The notes: a model not told the origin generated them from the letters alone. A stretch of 64,000 nucleotides of DNA from Diphasiastrum complanatum (GCA_029204225.1 CM055097.1:41024028-41088027), one strand, 5' to 3'; numbered from the stretch's first letter, positions 33,432-45,010 are shown. A program made the numbers and translations.

Positions 33432-35571
33432 GTTATGTTTATAACTCTTGACTTATTTAGACTTGAACAATGTGATGTACATTAAGACTGAAGTTTTAGT
33501 TTAAGCACTTATATAGCTAAAATTTAGGATTTAAGTTATCATTGAAGCTCAAGAGCCCAAGCTTTGTTGTATTTAAATTTTGAGTTTAAGATCATATTAT
33601 TTGATATGTATATGATTAGACAAATAAATTGTGTGTGTGTGTTATATTCAAACTTAAAGATTTGAGCTTTGTTACAGTTCATCTTTTAGGGCAATATATG
33701 ACATCTTTTTTTGTTACATAAAAAGTTCTTAGTCTTTGGAACTTGGCATAAAAATTGCATATTAACTATGAAATATGCAATAACAATTACCTAACAAAGT
33801 AGAGGGTTTGAATGTGCTAGCTAGAGACACTACCCAAGGGGTCTCCAAAATGTTTGTCGAGAAATGCTCTTCAATAATCATTCCCCAAATACAATATAGT
33901 GTCACTTGGACGACTGAATAGTCATACTATGAACAACATCAAATTTCTACCCTATTGTGTACCACTTGCAAAACAACACTAGGGCAGTTGAAGACCTATT
34001 TGAAGAAAGAAATTGGACTAGTTAAACATATTCTCTACTCCCAATTACTTTTGAGCATAATATTGCATGAATATAGAACAATTCTTGTTGAGTACTAGAT
34101 ACTAGCATATATATTCTAGAAATTTATTGTTGTCATTCCACCTGAGTACCAATCGACTAGAAAAAATGCTTGAAAAATGTGTCCTTGTTGGCCAGATTTG
34201 CAAAGATTGCATATTTGTGTGCTTTAACATTTAGAATTGACAATGTAAAAGTTTATTAAAAAAAAATTCAAAAATGAGAGGGAAAGAGAAAACAAAAGGA
34301 ATTCAACAACAAAGGAGTTGCACACCATGAATTAGGACTCGAGGATCCCTATTCCCATTTTGAACTTAAAAAAAAAAAATTAAAACAAGCTCACTCCCTT
34401 GTGTCCTTTACCCATCTCCCCCATACTTGAATTTTTAGAGCCTTTTTTTAGCTCTTTTGTAGACAATGTCCTTGTCACTCAATCTGAGATGAGTCCACTA
34501 TAGATACTACCACTCTTTCAAGCTTTTTCTCTAAGTACTATAATTATGTCTCTACAAGAGTTCCATCTTATTGCCATCAACCTTTTGGATTTTGTATTAG
34601 CATGCTACATGAGTGAATCTTTTGTTTACAATAGCTTTCATGTGAATATACAAGCTAATAATATTCATCATTGTGATAGAGAATATTATGTGCTTTCTTG
34701 AGTTATTGCACATAATATTTTAAATGCATACACAAAATTGAAAATACTAGTGTGATATATGAAATGTTTTGAAAGTAAAGATTTGCATCTAGGAAATAGG
34801 TGGTCCATGGCAATTTTTAACTTTTCGTGTAAATCTACAAATGTTTCTCAACTATTCTCAAATTCTACTAAGAACTAATTCATCTTTTGTGCTATTATTT
34901 GTGTTGTTTATTATTGTCAACGAGTCCATAACAAAATTGGCTATCTTTCAAATATATATAATCAATTTAAGCAACTTTATGCATCTGATTAATACATACA
35001 CTGATTCTATTCTAGCATGGGACCACTTTATTGCTAATTAAATCTTCCATTGAAAACAATGTCTTGTCTTCCTTGTAGAGAGATTATTTTGAGTAGATCA
35101 AAGAATGTTGTACAACAAAAGGCCTTAATTGCAAAAGTATGATGAAATGCCTTGCAAAATTTGCCTAGAGATAAGTTTTCATAAAATCATGAGTATTGGG
35201 ACACTTGATTGAAAAGTTTCAAACTTTCAAAACAATGTGTTCTTAAGTAAGCAAGCTTAGCGGTATACAAGAAGGCTTTTTTTTTGTTTCATGTTGGAAA
35301 AAGGGAGGGTTTTCATTTATGACATAGAAGTTTTTAGAGATATACGTGGAGGACAAATGCATAATTGTGATACTTTTGAGAAAGTTTACATTGCTACAAT
35401 TATTAAATAAGACACTTGAAATTAATATCTATCGAGTAGAATGATGTCATCAAACAAGTCAATTGTGACAACATTATCAAGGAAAAACGAAATTTAGTAG
35501 AACATTATGATCACAAACATTTTCTTAACAGATTTACTTCGTGATTTATTTAAGAAAAATGTTGTAACTAC
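33430..35571. other. AT-rich intergenic, nothing recognised
   Basis: No ORF above chance, no retroelement motif and no structured RNA that I can support. A short GT run lies near 33,630. Confidence 0.5.
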
Positions 35572-35858
35572 CATTGTTGGGTAGATATATAGAGTCGCGG
35601 GTGGTATTAACAATGGGTATCAACATGGTATCAAAAAACCTACCCGACTGGTATATGAATTTCTATTACCAAGGTCTAGAACCGGACACCCAGTATTAAC
35701 TATCATACTATTCATATTGATACCCAAATTTGGGAGAATTTGTGAATTTTTGCCATGATACCTCCTTATATTGATACCCAACTAGTATTAAATTTTTTAA
35801 AAAGCTGTAATATCAAAATTTAGCTAGTATAAAAAATTTTGATACCCACCCAACACTA
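35572..35858. mobile_element. Candidate MITE, about 287 bp
   Basis: Left end cattgttgggtag and right end ctacccac...-like cacccaacacta form imperfect terminal inverted repeats (left CATTGTTGGG, right complement TAGTGTTGGG). Internally gatacccaa/gggtatcaa words recur on both strands. There is no open reading frame. No clean target duplication is visible, so the ends may be off by a few bases. Confidence 0.4.
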
Positions 35859-36445
35859 CTACATAGAACATTGGGATGGACATCTAGTTTTCATTTTCAA
35901 AACAACCAAGGTTTTGAGAATTAGCTATGGAAAGGCATAATTGAAAAAATTATAAAGTTGAAATATTATATTTTCGTAGTATTACAACATTAAAAAAAAA
36001 AAGGCAACATCTATTGTTCTTTTCTTTGAATTGCTCCATCATGAATAACATCAAGCAACTCAAATTCCAAAATGTTTCACAACCTATCTAGACAACATTA
36101 CAATTGATTTGGCATGTCACTCGCTAGTTGTAATGCAATAATTTACCTAGATGCGATGAATGTGGCTCGGCCTTCGTCTCCTAACATATTCTAGGAATCA
36201 TTTCAATTGTGCTACTTCCAAGGTTTGAGTCTAGATTGGATATAGAAATGAGACTTCTATAAAGCATCATACCAATTTTTCAAAACTCAAAATTAGGCAT
36301 TTATTTAGATATAAAATTCAAGCTTATTATTTAGAATGTTGTTACCTTTTGTGCTACGGTAAATCATGTCACAAAGTTAATCTTCTGTCAGTTTTCAAGC
36401 ACCTCAAGCAAACCTCCATATAAATAAATAAATAAATTTATTAAG

Positions 36446-36446
36446 T

Positions 36447-36480
<34 letters not shown>
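36446..36480. repeat. (CA)n-(TA)n microsatellite
   Basis: Pure CA run followed directly by a short TA run. Confidence 0.9.
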
Positions 36481-36955
36481 CTAGTTGCTTGTGCCCATCA
36501 ATGACGGACAATGGGCACTTACCACAAAGTGTATATATTTTTGGAGGCTGTGTTTTTTTTTACCATTTTTTTAAAACCTATTTAACTTTTCCTTTTGCAA
36601 ATGGGTGAAATTTTGTCGACAAAGCGTGACATTGTTTACGGCATCTCACATTCTCTCTCTAAAATAGTTTTATACTATATAGATGGTTACCAACTAAGCT
36701 TTATGTAGGTGATTCAACCTTACTCTTTCAGTAAGCATTGTCGTTGAGTAGCACCTTGAGTAGCATCTCAATCAAGTTAGAAGGAATAAAGAAGAATGCG
36801 AGCTTAAGATAAAGAGTGAAAGAAAATTATAAGTTAGGAGAAAAAATAAAAGAAGAAATCAAATCCCCAGATCTCATATTTGCATAAGCTCAACCAACTG
36901 TTCCAAGCAAAGCTTGCGATTTACTTTGATCTGATTAAACGTCATGAAAAGAAAT

Positions 36956-37025
36956 GGGGTTGGCTCAGTTGGTTAGCTTGGCATCCAAAGTTTCTTTGGT
37001 CCCAAGTTCAAACCCGATGCATATT
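36956..37025 (+). mobile_element. tRNA-derived SINE head (A and B boxes)
   Basis: TGGCTCAGTTGG at 36,961-36,972 fits the pol III A box and AGTTCAAACCC at 37,005-37,015 fits the B box, about 33 bp apart as in tRNAs. The T arm does not fold as a real tRNA stem, so this is a tRNA pseudogene or the head of a SINE; the body and tail to its right are not delimited. Confidence 0.5.
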
Positions 37026-38574
37026 TCCAAGTTTAGCATTGCGAGGCAAGATGATAAAGTGATAAAATTTAAGGAAAACTGACATATGCATAAGTACATA
37101 ATATTCAAAATACAAGAATAATCCAGAGGTTTGTAGAGCTTTTTGTAGTTGAACTTCAAATTCTAATGGTTAAATGCAACTCAAGCTCGAGTCATGATTT
37201 TAATGTGGGGAGAGAATGATTCAAGTTACCTATAGATAAGAGTAGAATCTAGATCATCCAATATTGCACTTCATGATGCCTTTTTAAAAAACAATCTGCT
37301 CCACCATAGCTAGCTAGTATTGAGTCGAGCAAAAGCTCATGTTTTTCAGACCTTGCTAAAAACATACACATGCTTGCATCTTCGTTTCAGCATGAGGTTG
37401 CAAGTGCTACATCATATCATATCTTTAGGATTATAGAATCAAATGCAATGCAGTGAAGGGACAATGCTAACTGAACACCTGGTGATCATTACCAAATCTC
37501 AGAACAATATTCACTTCTTACTCTATATAGAGGTTAAGAGAGCAGATGCTCCAAGTTCCAGTATAAAAAGAACTTCAATAACAGAGATGGTTTGAGATCG
37601 ATGTAGTTGAGGATCAGACCAATCCTGCTCTTGAACATCTATTGTCAAGCTTAGGCAACCATTATCAAAATGTCAGAAAGTAGAGTTAACGATGTATGCA
37701 ATTAGTGCAGGAAAGAACACATTTAAACGCAAACAAAACCTGACAGATAGACTCACACCGAATGCACTTCTTTGCTGACAGCGCTAACAAACTCTTCATA
37801 GAGTCCAAATTTCAGAAACATTCAAGAAAAATGACTATTTCACAAAAAAAGAGGACGCAAATGTCACAAACGTCTAATGTGAAAAGTGAAAACTATGACA
37901 AATTTCTTGTTTAAGCAATTCCTTTACATGGAGAACATCAGATAACTTAACATTACCTGTAGCGTGAGAGTGTTGGCAGATGATCTGCCTGTAAGATCCT
38001 GTCCATGAGCCATGCCCAGAAAGGAGCAGACATTATCAAAAGAGATCAACAAGAACATCTAGGGAGTGCAGCAGGCAGCCTGTTAACATCCACTACCAGT
38101 TCTAGGCTGAAGACATATTTACAACATACAGATTCCAGAAGCTGATGAAATGACACAGAAAACAGATTTGAAACTGTGAGCTCCGTTCACGCCTATCTCA
38201 TGAAGTCTTCCAACGACTTTTAGCTGCTATTGTCAAATTTTGCAACCTTACCGGGGCATATAATTTAAGCTCCAACTGGCTTATCTGCCTTGTTTTGCTT
38301 GCTCTGCAGCTTTTGCAGAGGCCTGCATTTCACAAGGCAGATTCATAACTCCTTACACAAAAAGCTAAAAGAAATCAGCACTACTTACAATTTCAAACAG
38401 AATTAACACTAGACCGTATCGGTCGGTATCAACAACAGTCACCACCATCAAACATACCTTGGCTGCTAAGCACCCCAAAAAGGTGCTCTCGAAATATACA
38501 ATTGTTACCATGGGCGATAATACAGAGACTAAACAAGAGCTTTCAGCAACCCTTGGAAGAGGACACACGGCAAC
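37026..38574. other. 3' flank of the HEXIM-like gene; nothing else recognised
   Basis: AT-rich, no supported coding region. The part nearest 38,574 should include the 3' untranslated region of the minus-strand gene. Confidence 0.45.
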
Positions 38575-39399
38575 CTACGAGGCACAGGATCCATCCCCGA
38601 TGCTCTCGTCACAGCAGAAGTCGCTCAGTGCCGGGGGGCTGAGACGCCTCCGAAGTTTTTCCAGCTCCTGCTGCGTCTGTAAAAGCCTTTGCTGCAGCAG
38701 CAAGTTTTCTTCTTCCAGATATGCAATATGTGTTTCCTGATCTTCCATTCTTGTAGACAAAACCCGATCTGGTGCTCTAAGGTTGTACAGCAATTCAAAG
38801 CGCTGCAAACCATGATCCAGGCGCTCCTCCAGCTGCTGGAGGCTGCTCGCAGGCTTTTTAAGATGATGCTCACCATCACTCTCGCCGTTCTGGGAGGTGC
38901 CAGAAATCAGCTCAGTGCAATCGTCACTTTCGGCCATATCTCTAAGGCGTATACATCCCTTCATGGAGCCATAGGCGTCTACCTTGAAATCATTCTTCGC
39001 TTGCCCATCGCCCAGAGACTCTTGTGGCCAAGAGACTGGAGATACCATAGGAGTTTGCAGCAACGGCGTAGCAGGAGACATGAGAGGAGCTGTTATACCC
39101 ATCTTACTGGAGCGCATAATAAAGGAAGTCGTATTTCTGGGGGCACAAGGAACATTCTTCCCATGAGGTTTCTCAATGCGATGCTTGCTCGTCCATGTTT
39201 TCCTCCTCCGCGGCATCCCACGAGGCGTGGGAGGATAAAGGCCACCTTTAGCCTGAGGCAACATGTTCCTACGTGCATTTGGCATCGACAGATCGTATTC
39301 CTGATTCCAATTGCCCTTGTTCCATGCAGCAATGACTGGATGCGTAGCACTTGATGAAAGCAAGTAGAGCAACCCACCCTTTTGGGAAGCGTAGTGCAT
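38575..39399 (-). CDS. HEXIM-like coiled-coil protein (274 aa), hypothetical
   Basis: Intact single-exon ORF; Met at 39,399 is the first after an in-frame TGA about 35 bases upstream. Layout: N-terminal 1-60 with VIAAWNKGNWNQEYDLS; basic segment 62-81 (PRRRKTWTSKHRIEKPHGK); motif APRNTTSFIM 86-95; a Pro/Ser linker; DAYGSMKGCIRLRD 141-154; acidic segment 155-178; coiled coil about 183-254 (YLEEENLLLQQRLL); Ser/Pro/Asp-rich end. The order basic patch, P-x-NTT-x-F-[IL]-M, acidic stretch and C-terminal coiled coil is that of metazoan HEXIM proteins, which hold P-TEFb inactive through 7SK RNA. That identity is my inference; it is at least a conserved-looking nuclear-type regulator. No transit peptide or membrane segment is evident. 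Confidence 0.8.
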   Translation of the reverse strand: MHYASQKGGLLYLLSSSATHPVIAAWNKGNWNQEYDLSMPNARRNMLPQAKGGLYPPTPRGMPRRRKTWTSKHRIEKPHGKNVPCAPRNTTSFIMRSSKMGITAPLMSPATPLLQTPMVSPVSWPQESLGDGQAKNDFKVDAYGSMKGCIRLRDMAESDDCTELISGTSQNGESDGEHHLKKPASSLQQLEERLDHGLQRFELLYNLRAPDRVLSTRMEDQETHIAYLEEENLLLQQRLLQTQQELEKLRRRLSPPALSDFCCDESIGDGSCAS

Positions 39400-40100
39400 C
39401 GTTGTTTCCTTAAGATTGTTTTCTAACCGTTTTCAAATGATTTTCCAACTTTTCGAGACCACAAGCGTCGCCAGCGAAGTAAGAAGAGAAGAAGGGAAAT
39501 ATCCAGGTCTGCTACAGAAAGCACCAAGGCAGCCAGTAACTCTACAGAATACAGCTTCCACAAGGATACAAAGGAAAACAATCCAGTAGAAATGGAAAAT
39601 CCACGAAAAGAAGCCCGAACGGCTAATCGATATCGTTCTTCCTCGCCGGAATGACAAGCTTCCTTTTAGTGATGGCAAATGAAACGTGAAAATTATGATA
39701 GTTTGTTACCAGACAGTCGTTGACGAAAATCATTCTTCGGCTATGTAGGTCAAGCAACCTATGGTTCTTGAGCAAATTAAGAAATGCTTGGAAAGATAAA
39801 GGAAATCATTCTTCAGCCAACCTTCTTTGTACTCTTTCCACTCACAGCGCAGACACAAAGTAGCCCTCTCTTGTTCCCTCTATGCTTTGCAAAGAAAAGG
39901 CTTAAAAATTTATAAACAAAAGCCAACTACAGTCAGAAAGCTCTCACCCGCCAATAAAGAAAGCACAAGGCAGAAAGGACTCCAAAAAGCAGATTAGATT
40001 GTGTAGTTCAAGAGGGAGATGAACAGAAAGCGCTGCAGTCTTGCACGGAAAGAAAAGAAAGAAGAATGGTGAATTTTCTGGACGAAGATGGAATGCCCGA
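39400..40100 (-). promoter_or_regulatory. 5' region of the HEXIM-like gene
   Basis: No conserved ORF. A TATA-like element (TTTATAAA, 39,909-39,916) reads on the minus strand about 510 bases upstream of the start codon, leaving a long 5' leader if used. Pyrimidine-rich leader sequence precedes the ATG. Confidence 0.3.
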
Positions 40101-42928
40101 AGCAAATGTTGCATATAAGAAAACAGAGAAGAAACAAGAAAAACATAATAAAAATAGGAGGAGGGACGATCCAGATTGGCGAGATACGTTCGATCGTTCG
40201 ATCCATCACCCATCAGTTTTTACCCATCAATTTGACGCCCATGGCCCTTCACCTCGCATCACGTACGCCTGCTTATCTGACGTGCGCTTTCCCGTCAGAC
40301 TCATCCATAAGAGTCACCTCCCCCGTAAAATGGCGGTCCAGGCAGCGGGTGGCGATTATTGGCAGCCTGGTGGCCATCGAGATTAAGGGCCTTGGCCACA
40401 AAAAAAGAAGACTACAAGCTCTTGTGAACTCTTGGTTTCAAGGCCCACTCTCAAGTCCCACTATGAGGGCTTTATGCCCATGAGGGCCAGCCCATAGCTA
40501 CATAGAGCTCCTTGCATGGTACTTTCTACTTTCCCTCATGTGAAGATCAATTTTTAACCCCAGACATTACTCGATGTAAAAATCCATTTAATGCCCAAGC
40601 TCGTAATGCCTTGCTCAAGCACATTGCTCGGGGGGCGTAATGCTATGTTCAAGCAGCCTTCGAAGATATTTAGAGAGTGTGAAATGCCACGATTTCTCTT
40701 GTCCCTCCATGTGAACTTCTTTTAAGATGTTAACTATGTCGTTGACTCTTAGTTTTTCTTCTCTTGTTAGATGTGAAAAGTTCTTTTGTGACACTACATA
40801 TTTTTACTCTAGTTCTTGTGAACCCTATAGGGCATAATAGATGACCTACTTCTATAGGCCAGCTATTTACATGACAGTGTTTGACTCGAGCAAGCCCATA
40901 ATGTGGATAGATTCTCACAAGCCTTAGAGATATGGGGCACGTGCCTTAGAGATGCAAGCCCTCATGGTGGATAGATCGTTTTTGTTTGTGAAGGAACTAA
41001 CTACAAGTACTTCCATATGGAGAACATGTCCTTGATTTATTGCCCTGTGCACAAGGAAAATCTACATTATATGCCAAAATGCCAAGTGAGTTGTCATCCA
41101 CATCTTTTCACTAGAGCTACTATTCCAGATGACCTATTCTCATATGTTCTTGCATATTGGTCTTGGTCATCTTCCATGTACCTCCGACTTTGAAGTTTAG
41201 TAGGCAAAATAGTGAAGAGTGATTTTCTCTTGTATGTCCTCAATTGTGTGACAATCGGAGTTGAACCTATGACCTCATGGAGAGGAAAGTAAGTCCTAAC
41301 CATGTCACATTGGAAGACGAAAAAGTGAGGAGTTACCTTGTAAGGCACCCTAAAAAACGATGTTGGAAGATTTTCAATGTGCCCCCATTGATGCATTTCA
41401 CATGTCAATGATTAGAACATAATTGATTGTTTACAAATTTGAGGATCATAAAAAGTAATTAGACACAATCAAATTTTCCCTTAAGATTGCCAACTTCAAA
41501 GTAGATACCCAATGATTCTCAAGTAACTGTAAACCATATTGGCACGATTACCTCATGAAAAGAAATTGGCCTAACATCTTCTTGTTGGAAATTTATTCTG
41601 CTTCAACACTTCTCATCAATCATGTACCTAGATTGTTGTGCATCCAAGTATATCATTTCTCTGTCTGAGTTACAAGGCAAAACACAAGAAATTGTCAGTT
41701 TTCATTTTTACACGATATTTCTACACAGTCTCAAAACTCACAAAAATACAAAGGGTTTTCTGCATAGTCTTGATACTTACAAAGATACACACAATATTGA
41801 AAACATAGCCCAAGTTCAAAATTAGCACTCAATCTTTTGATCATGAACTTGAGTTGTTTTGGTGTCTTCCATGGCAACCAACTCAAGAAGTGGTATTCAA
41901 TTTGCTAGCTCTAGTCTTTGATGGGGCAAGGGAGATAGAAAAACGCGAACGGAGAAGAGAGCAAAAATATTGCGGAACAGCTCTCTCGTTCTGATCGGCT
42001 GCTAGGTGCAAAAACAGTCTAATAGACAGCTTATGCTAAGTGTAATCACAGCTTTAAGTGTTCTAATTGCCCAACGGGATCTTAAAAAATTAATTCATAC
42101 TCTAAAACAAGAGTACAGTCCACCGAAGAGATTAGAGATGGTTTGTATGTCGTATTACTGAAATCAGATTCAACGTGAAGTATAGTTTTGAAATAAATGG
42201 AAGAGCAGTATGATATCGCGAGTTCCTCAGGCGTCAAAGACGGCCATCGTCTGATCAGAAACTGAGGAGTCGATGAATCGGAAATCATCAAGGGTTAGAA
42301 GTTAGAACGTGTGAGTGTCACTTTGATGAACAAAATTTCAAATACAGATGATCGAACGTTTAGTGTTCAATCGGAAAATCACATATGGTGGTTGGCGGCA
42401 TTCCAGGTATACATTTCAATTTTCATTTAGAATATCTATATTAACAATTCATACCTTGCCAGTTTTTATTGACATGTCATGCATTACAAACTCATAGGTG
42501 TTATCAGGAAAGAAAACTATCATCAGAAGATATGAGGATTTTGCAAAGTTATTGCACCACATTTGTAAAATTTGTACATGATTGTTGGTGAAAAGACAAC
42601 GTCACTCATTACATGGTGCTAATCTATATCATTATCTAGTACTTTTCTCATTCAGGCTTATATTTTTGCAAAGGAATATGGGAGCTTCAGTATCTGGTCA
42701 TCACAAGGCATGGAAAAATCTCATTGGCAAGCAAGGGAGCATTTCATAGAGCAACAAATCATGGAGGACACAATTCAAGAAATAAATATTTAGTTCAACT
42801 TTTTTAGTGGCTTTACAGAAGAGCACAATGTAGATATCAAGCTAAAAACTTGCAAAGTATTACGATATTGCATTTAAATTCATTACAAAAGAGAGATCCT
42901 TGTAATATATCAAAAACTATTGAAAAAT
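40101..42928. other. Intergenic; GC-richer patch and possible SINE
   Basis: 40,200-40,390 is noticeably richer in CpG (gcgtgcgc, gggtggcg words) but contains no convincing gene. The possible SINE head is listed separately at 41,250-41,315. Remaining short ORFs look random. Confidence 0.45.
41250..41315 (-). mobile_element. Possible second SINE head (minus strand)
   Basis: On the minus strand, GTGACATGGTTAGGAC (A-box-like, about 41,308-41,293) is followed 30 bp on by AGGTTCAACTCC (B box, 41,268-41,257) after a cctctccatgagg segment. This is the layout of plant tRNA-derived SINEs. The body would extend left of 41,250. Confidence 0.4.
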
Positions 42929-44493
42929 CTAATTATCATCATCAGCATTCTCTTCAAGATTCAGACGGATGGTATTGTCATGAAAGAATAATCTCCTTTC
43001 ATATGGATCCAAAAATTCTAAATTTTTCCTCTTGCTCATATCAATGTAACCCGAGTAAAGGGCCACTACAGATGATCTTTTCGTAGTCTCATTGGGAGTA
43101 TAACCCGATATCTTAATAGCCAAATCTCTCTTCACAGAAATTATTTTATATGTTTTTCTTGCGTACTTATGGCCTCCTCAACAAACTGATAATGATTTAA
43201 TGGCCATAATGACAGTGGTTGCATATGGATTATAAGATGAATGATATATACAAATCTCATTATTTTGAAAATTTTTCAAATAATGAGATAAAGAAACATC
43301 TTTTCTCCCGGTTGATACACCTCGGACGCCTCCATGTCTCATACCAAAGGCATCTATTTCAATAGCATCTTGTAAACGAGAAAAGAAAATAAATTTAGAA
43401 TGATACATAACATTGCAAACTAAATAAGAAAACTGAACAATATCAATACCAATAAGAAATAAGAAAACTGAATAATATCAATATCAATATAATATCTACT
43501 TACCAGATCATAATCATTGTAATCAATGACGTTTGCTCTGCTAATGTCATGTCCTCCAATAGCCTCTACATTTTCGGAGGGGATATATCTAGCCCTAGGG
43601 GGATATCTTTTTTGAAATTCCAAAAATTCCTCCTTTGTAGGCAAAGTTTTTTCATAGGCTTTAGATTTTTCAATCAATGCCTCCAAGGCCTCATTGCCAG
43701 ATTTCCAATTGCCATCTTTATCATAATCTATCTCACTTTCAAGGTCATCATATGAGAAATCAACAATGTCAGAAAATTCTGATAAATTTTGAGCAAAAAT
43801 CGAGAGGATTTCATCCTCTCTCAAATTCAATACATCTTCTATATCATTAAAGGAAATATAACATTCATTATTTATAAAATATAAAGGAACATCGAGTAGA
43901 GTTAATTGATTAACAGGAGATGCAGATGGAAGAGAATCAAAGAGGATTATAGAACGAGGGAGAGCTTTTTGATAATCTGAAGTCATAGAAGCTTCAGCTT
44001 CAACTCCTATATCGGTATCTGCATCATTTACATCAACTGGAGCAGGTGCAGATGCTTTGATCAATGGAACAGTTGAAGATTCAACAGACTCATCATCTGG
44101 AATTTCAGCAGATATGTAGAAGACAAAAGCCATTCCTTTGATTAGAAGGTGACATATTCTTTTGTGGATATCACAGTATATATTTATTTGAAATGGTCAT
44201 GCAGGTTAGAGTACTTTCTATTGTGTTTATGCTTAGAGGATGGTTGGGAATGTACAAGGTTTTGAAAATGAACGAAACAAAAATTATCTATATCCAAAAC
44301 AGGAGTACTAATAATCTGAGAAAAATTATCAAGATAAGAAATTAAATTATAACGATTCTCAAAAACTAGCTTATCGATATCGAAGGGAGCAAAAAACATA
44401 CTAGAAAAATACTCTAATTTGTCAGATGGAATGTCACTGGCATTAAAAAAAATTCATAAGTTTGTCATCTGAGGCCATGGAGGAACTAGCCAT
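42929..44493 (-). pseudogene. Unrecognised spliced gene, damaged
   Basis: I do not recognise the product. Reading: ATG at 44,493 (MASSSMASDDKLMNFF) hits a stop at an 8-T run; losing one T opens a frame to 44,184. A second frame, shifted by one, is open from just before that stop through 44,133 (MAFVFYISAEIPDDESVES) to a consensus donor CTG|GTAAGTA at 43,503. A 71-nt intron ends TTGTTCAG at 43,433; exon 2 (43,432-42,929) keeps phase and has one TGA at 43,180-43,178 before GGHKYARKTYK, ending in an acidic tail. The first exon is acidic, with no zinc, helicase or polymerase motif. Own TATA box upstream. So probably one gene of roughly 480 codons with three lesions. It could be host-derived or an old integrated viral gene. 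Confidence 0.6.
43433..43503 (-). other. 71-nt GT-AG intron of the unrecognised gene
   Basis: Donor GTAAGTA, acceptor TTGTTCAG. Splicing joins two frames in phase 0; without it the first frame ends soon after the donor. The intron contains attgatatt repeats. Confidence 0.65.
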
Positions 44494-44555
44494 ATTGAAT
44501 CCTATATCAGTTCAATGCGACAGATAGATATCAGTAGAGGAATAAAGCAAAGTGC

Positions 44556-44692
44556 GCGCGCTGATCCGATATGGTAAGGCCGAGAATGAAATTCACCGAA
44601 AAGCACTCGTCGAAAGTGATTGATATCGATTCAGCGCGCCTGAATGAATACGAGCATGCACAGCAAAGGATGGCGCGCGTCGATTTGATATC
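44556..44692. repeat. Three GCGCGC-GATAT modules, two inverted
   Basis: gcgcgctgatccgatat (44,556-44,572) is mirrored by gatatcgattcagcgcgc (44,622-44,639); a third, gcgcgcgtcgatttgatatc, lies at 44,673-44,692. They sit between the TATA box and the start codon of the unrecognised gene, i.e. in its leader. Confidence 0.75.
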
Positions 44693-44773
44693 ACGAGAAT
44701 GAAAAAAAAAACAAGAAGGCTAAAGAGTTCAGAATAAAAGATCACGGAATCGAAATATGGAAAGTGGTGCAGA

Positions 44774-44781
44774 TATTTATA
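44774..44781 (-). promoter_or_regulatory. TATA box of the unrecognised gene
   Basis: Minus strand TATAAATA in the context TTGGCTATAAATATC, about 280 bases upstream of the ATG at 44,493; ATTGG just upstream resembles a CCAAT-type element in reverse. Confidence 0.55.
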
Positions 44782-44869
44782 GCCAATTCATGTTGATCAC
44801 AGCCATACATTTGTCAAATAACGAATTGAGATTTACAGCCTATATTTATCCACCAATCAGAATGAGACA

Positions 44870-45010
44870 AATTTGTACCTACGTCGAAATACATTAACTA
44901 GTCTATAACTAGATTCAACGAATCATCATTAGCCCTGACCCTAGAATCTGTACCTGCGTCGGAATACATTAAATAGACAATCACTAGCCTCCTAGAATAA
45001 TCATTAAAAA
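44870..45010. repeat. Two-copy degenerate repeat, about 75 bp
   Basis: aatttgtacctacgtcgaaatacatt (44,870 on) recurs as aatctgtacctgcgtcggaatacatt (44,945 on), each followed by related actag/aatcatcatt text. Confidence 0.6.

Noticed and set aside
36961-37015. Functional tRNA gene
   Set aside because: A and B boxes fit, but T-arm and acceptor stems do not pair; SINE or pseudogene is more likely.
39433-39678. 81-codon minus-strand ORF upstream of the HEXIM-like gene as an extra exon
   Set aside because: An in-frame stop lies between it and the start codon and no splice sites would join them sensibly; it is more likely leader sequence.
40066-40483. Plus-strand overlapping ORFs of 106 and 131 codons in the GC-richer patch
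   Set aside because: Two overlapping frames of equal quality, no domain, no splice or promoter support.
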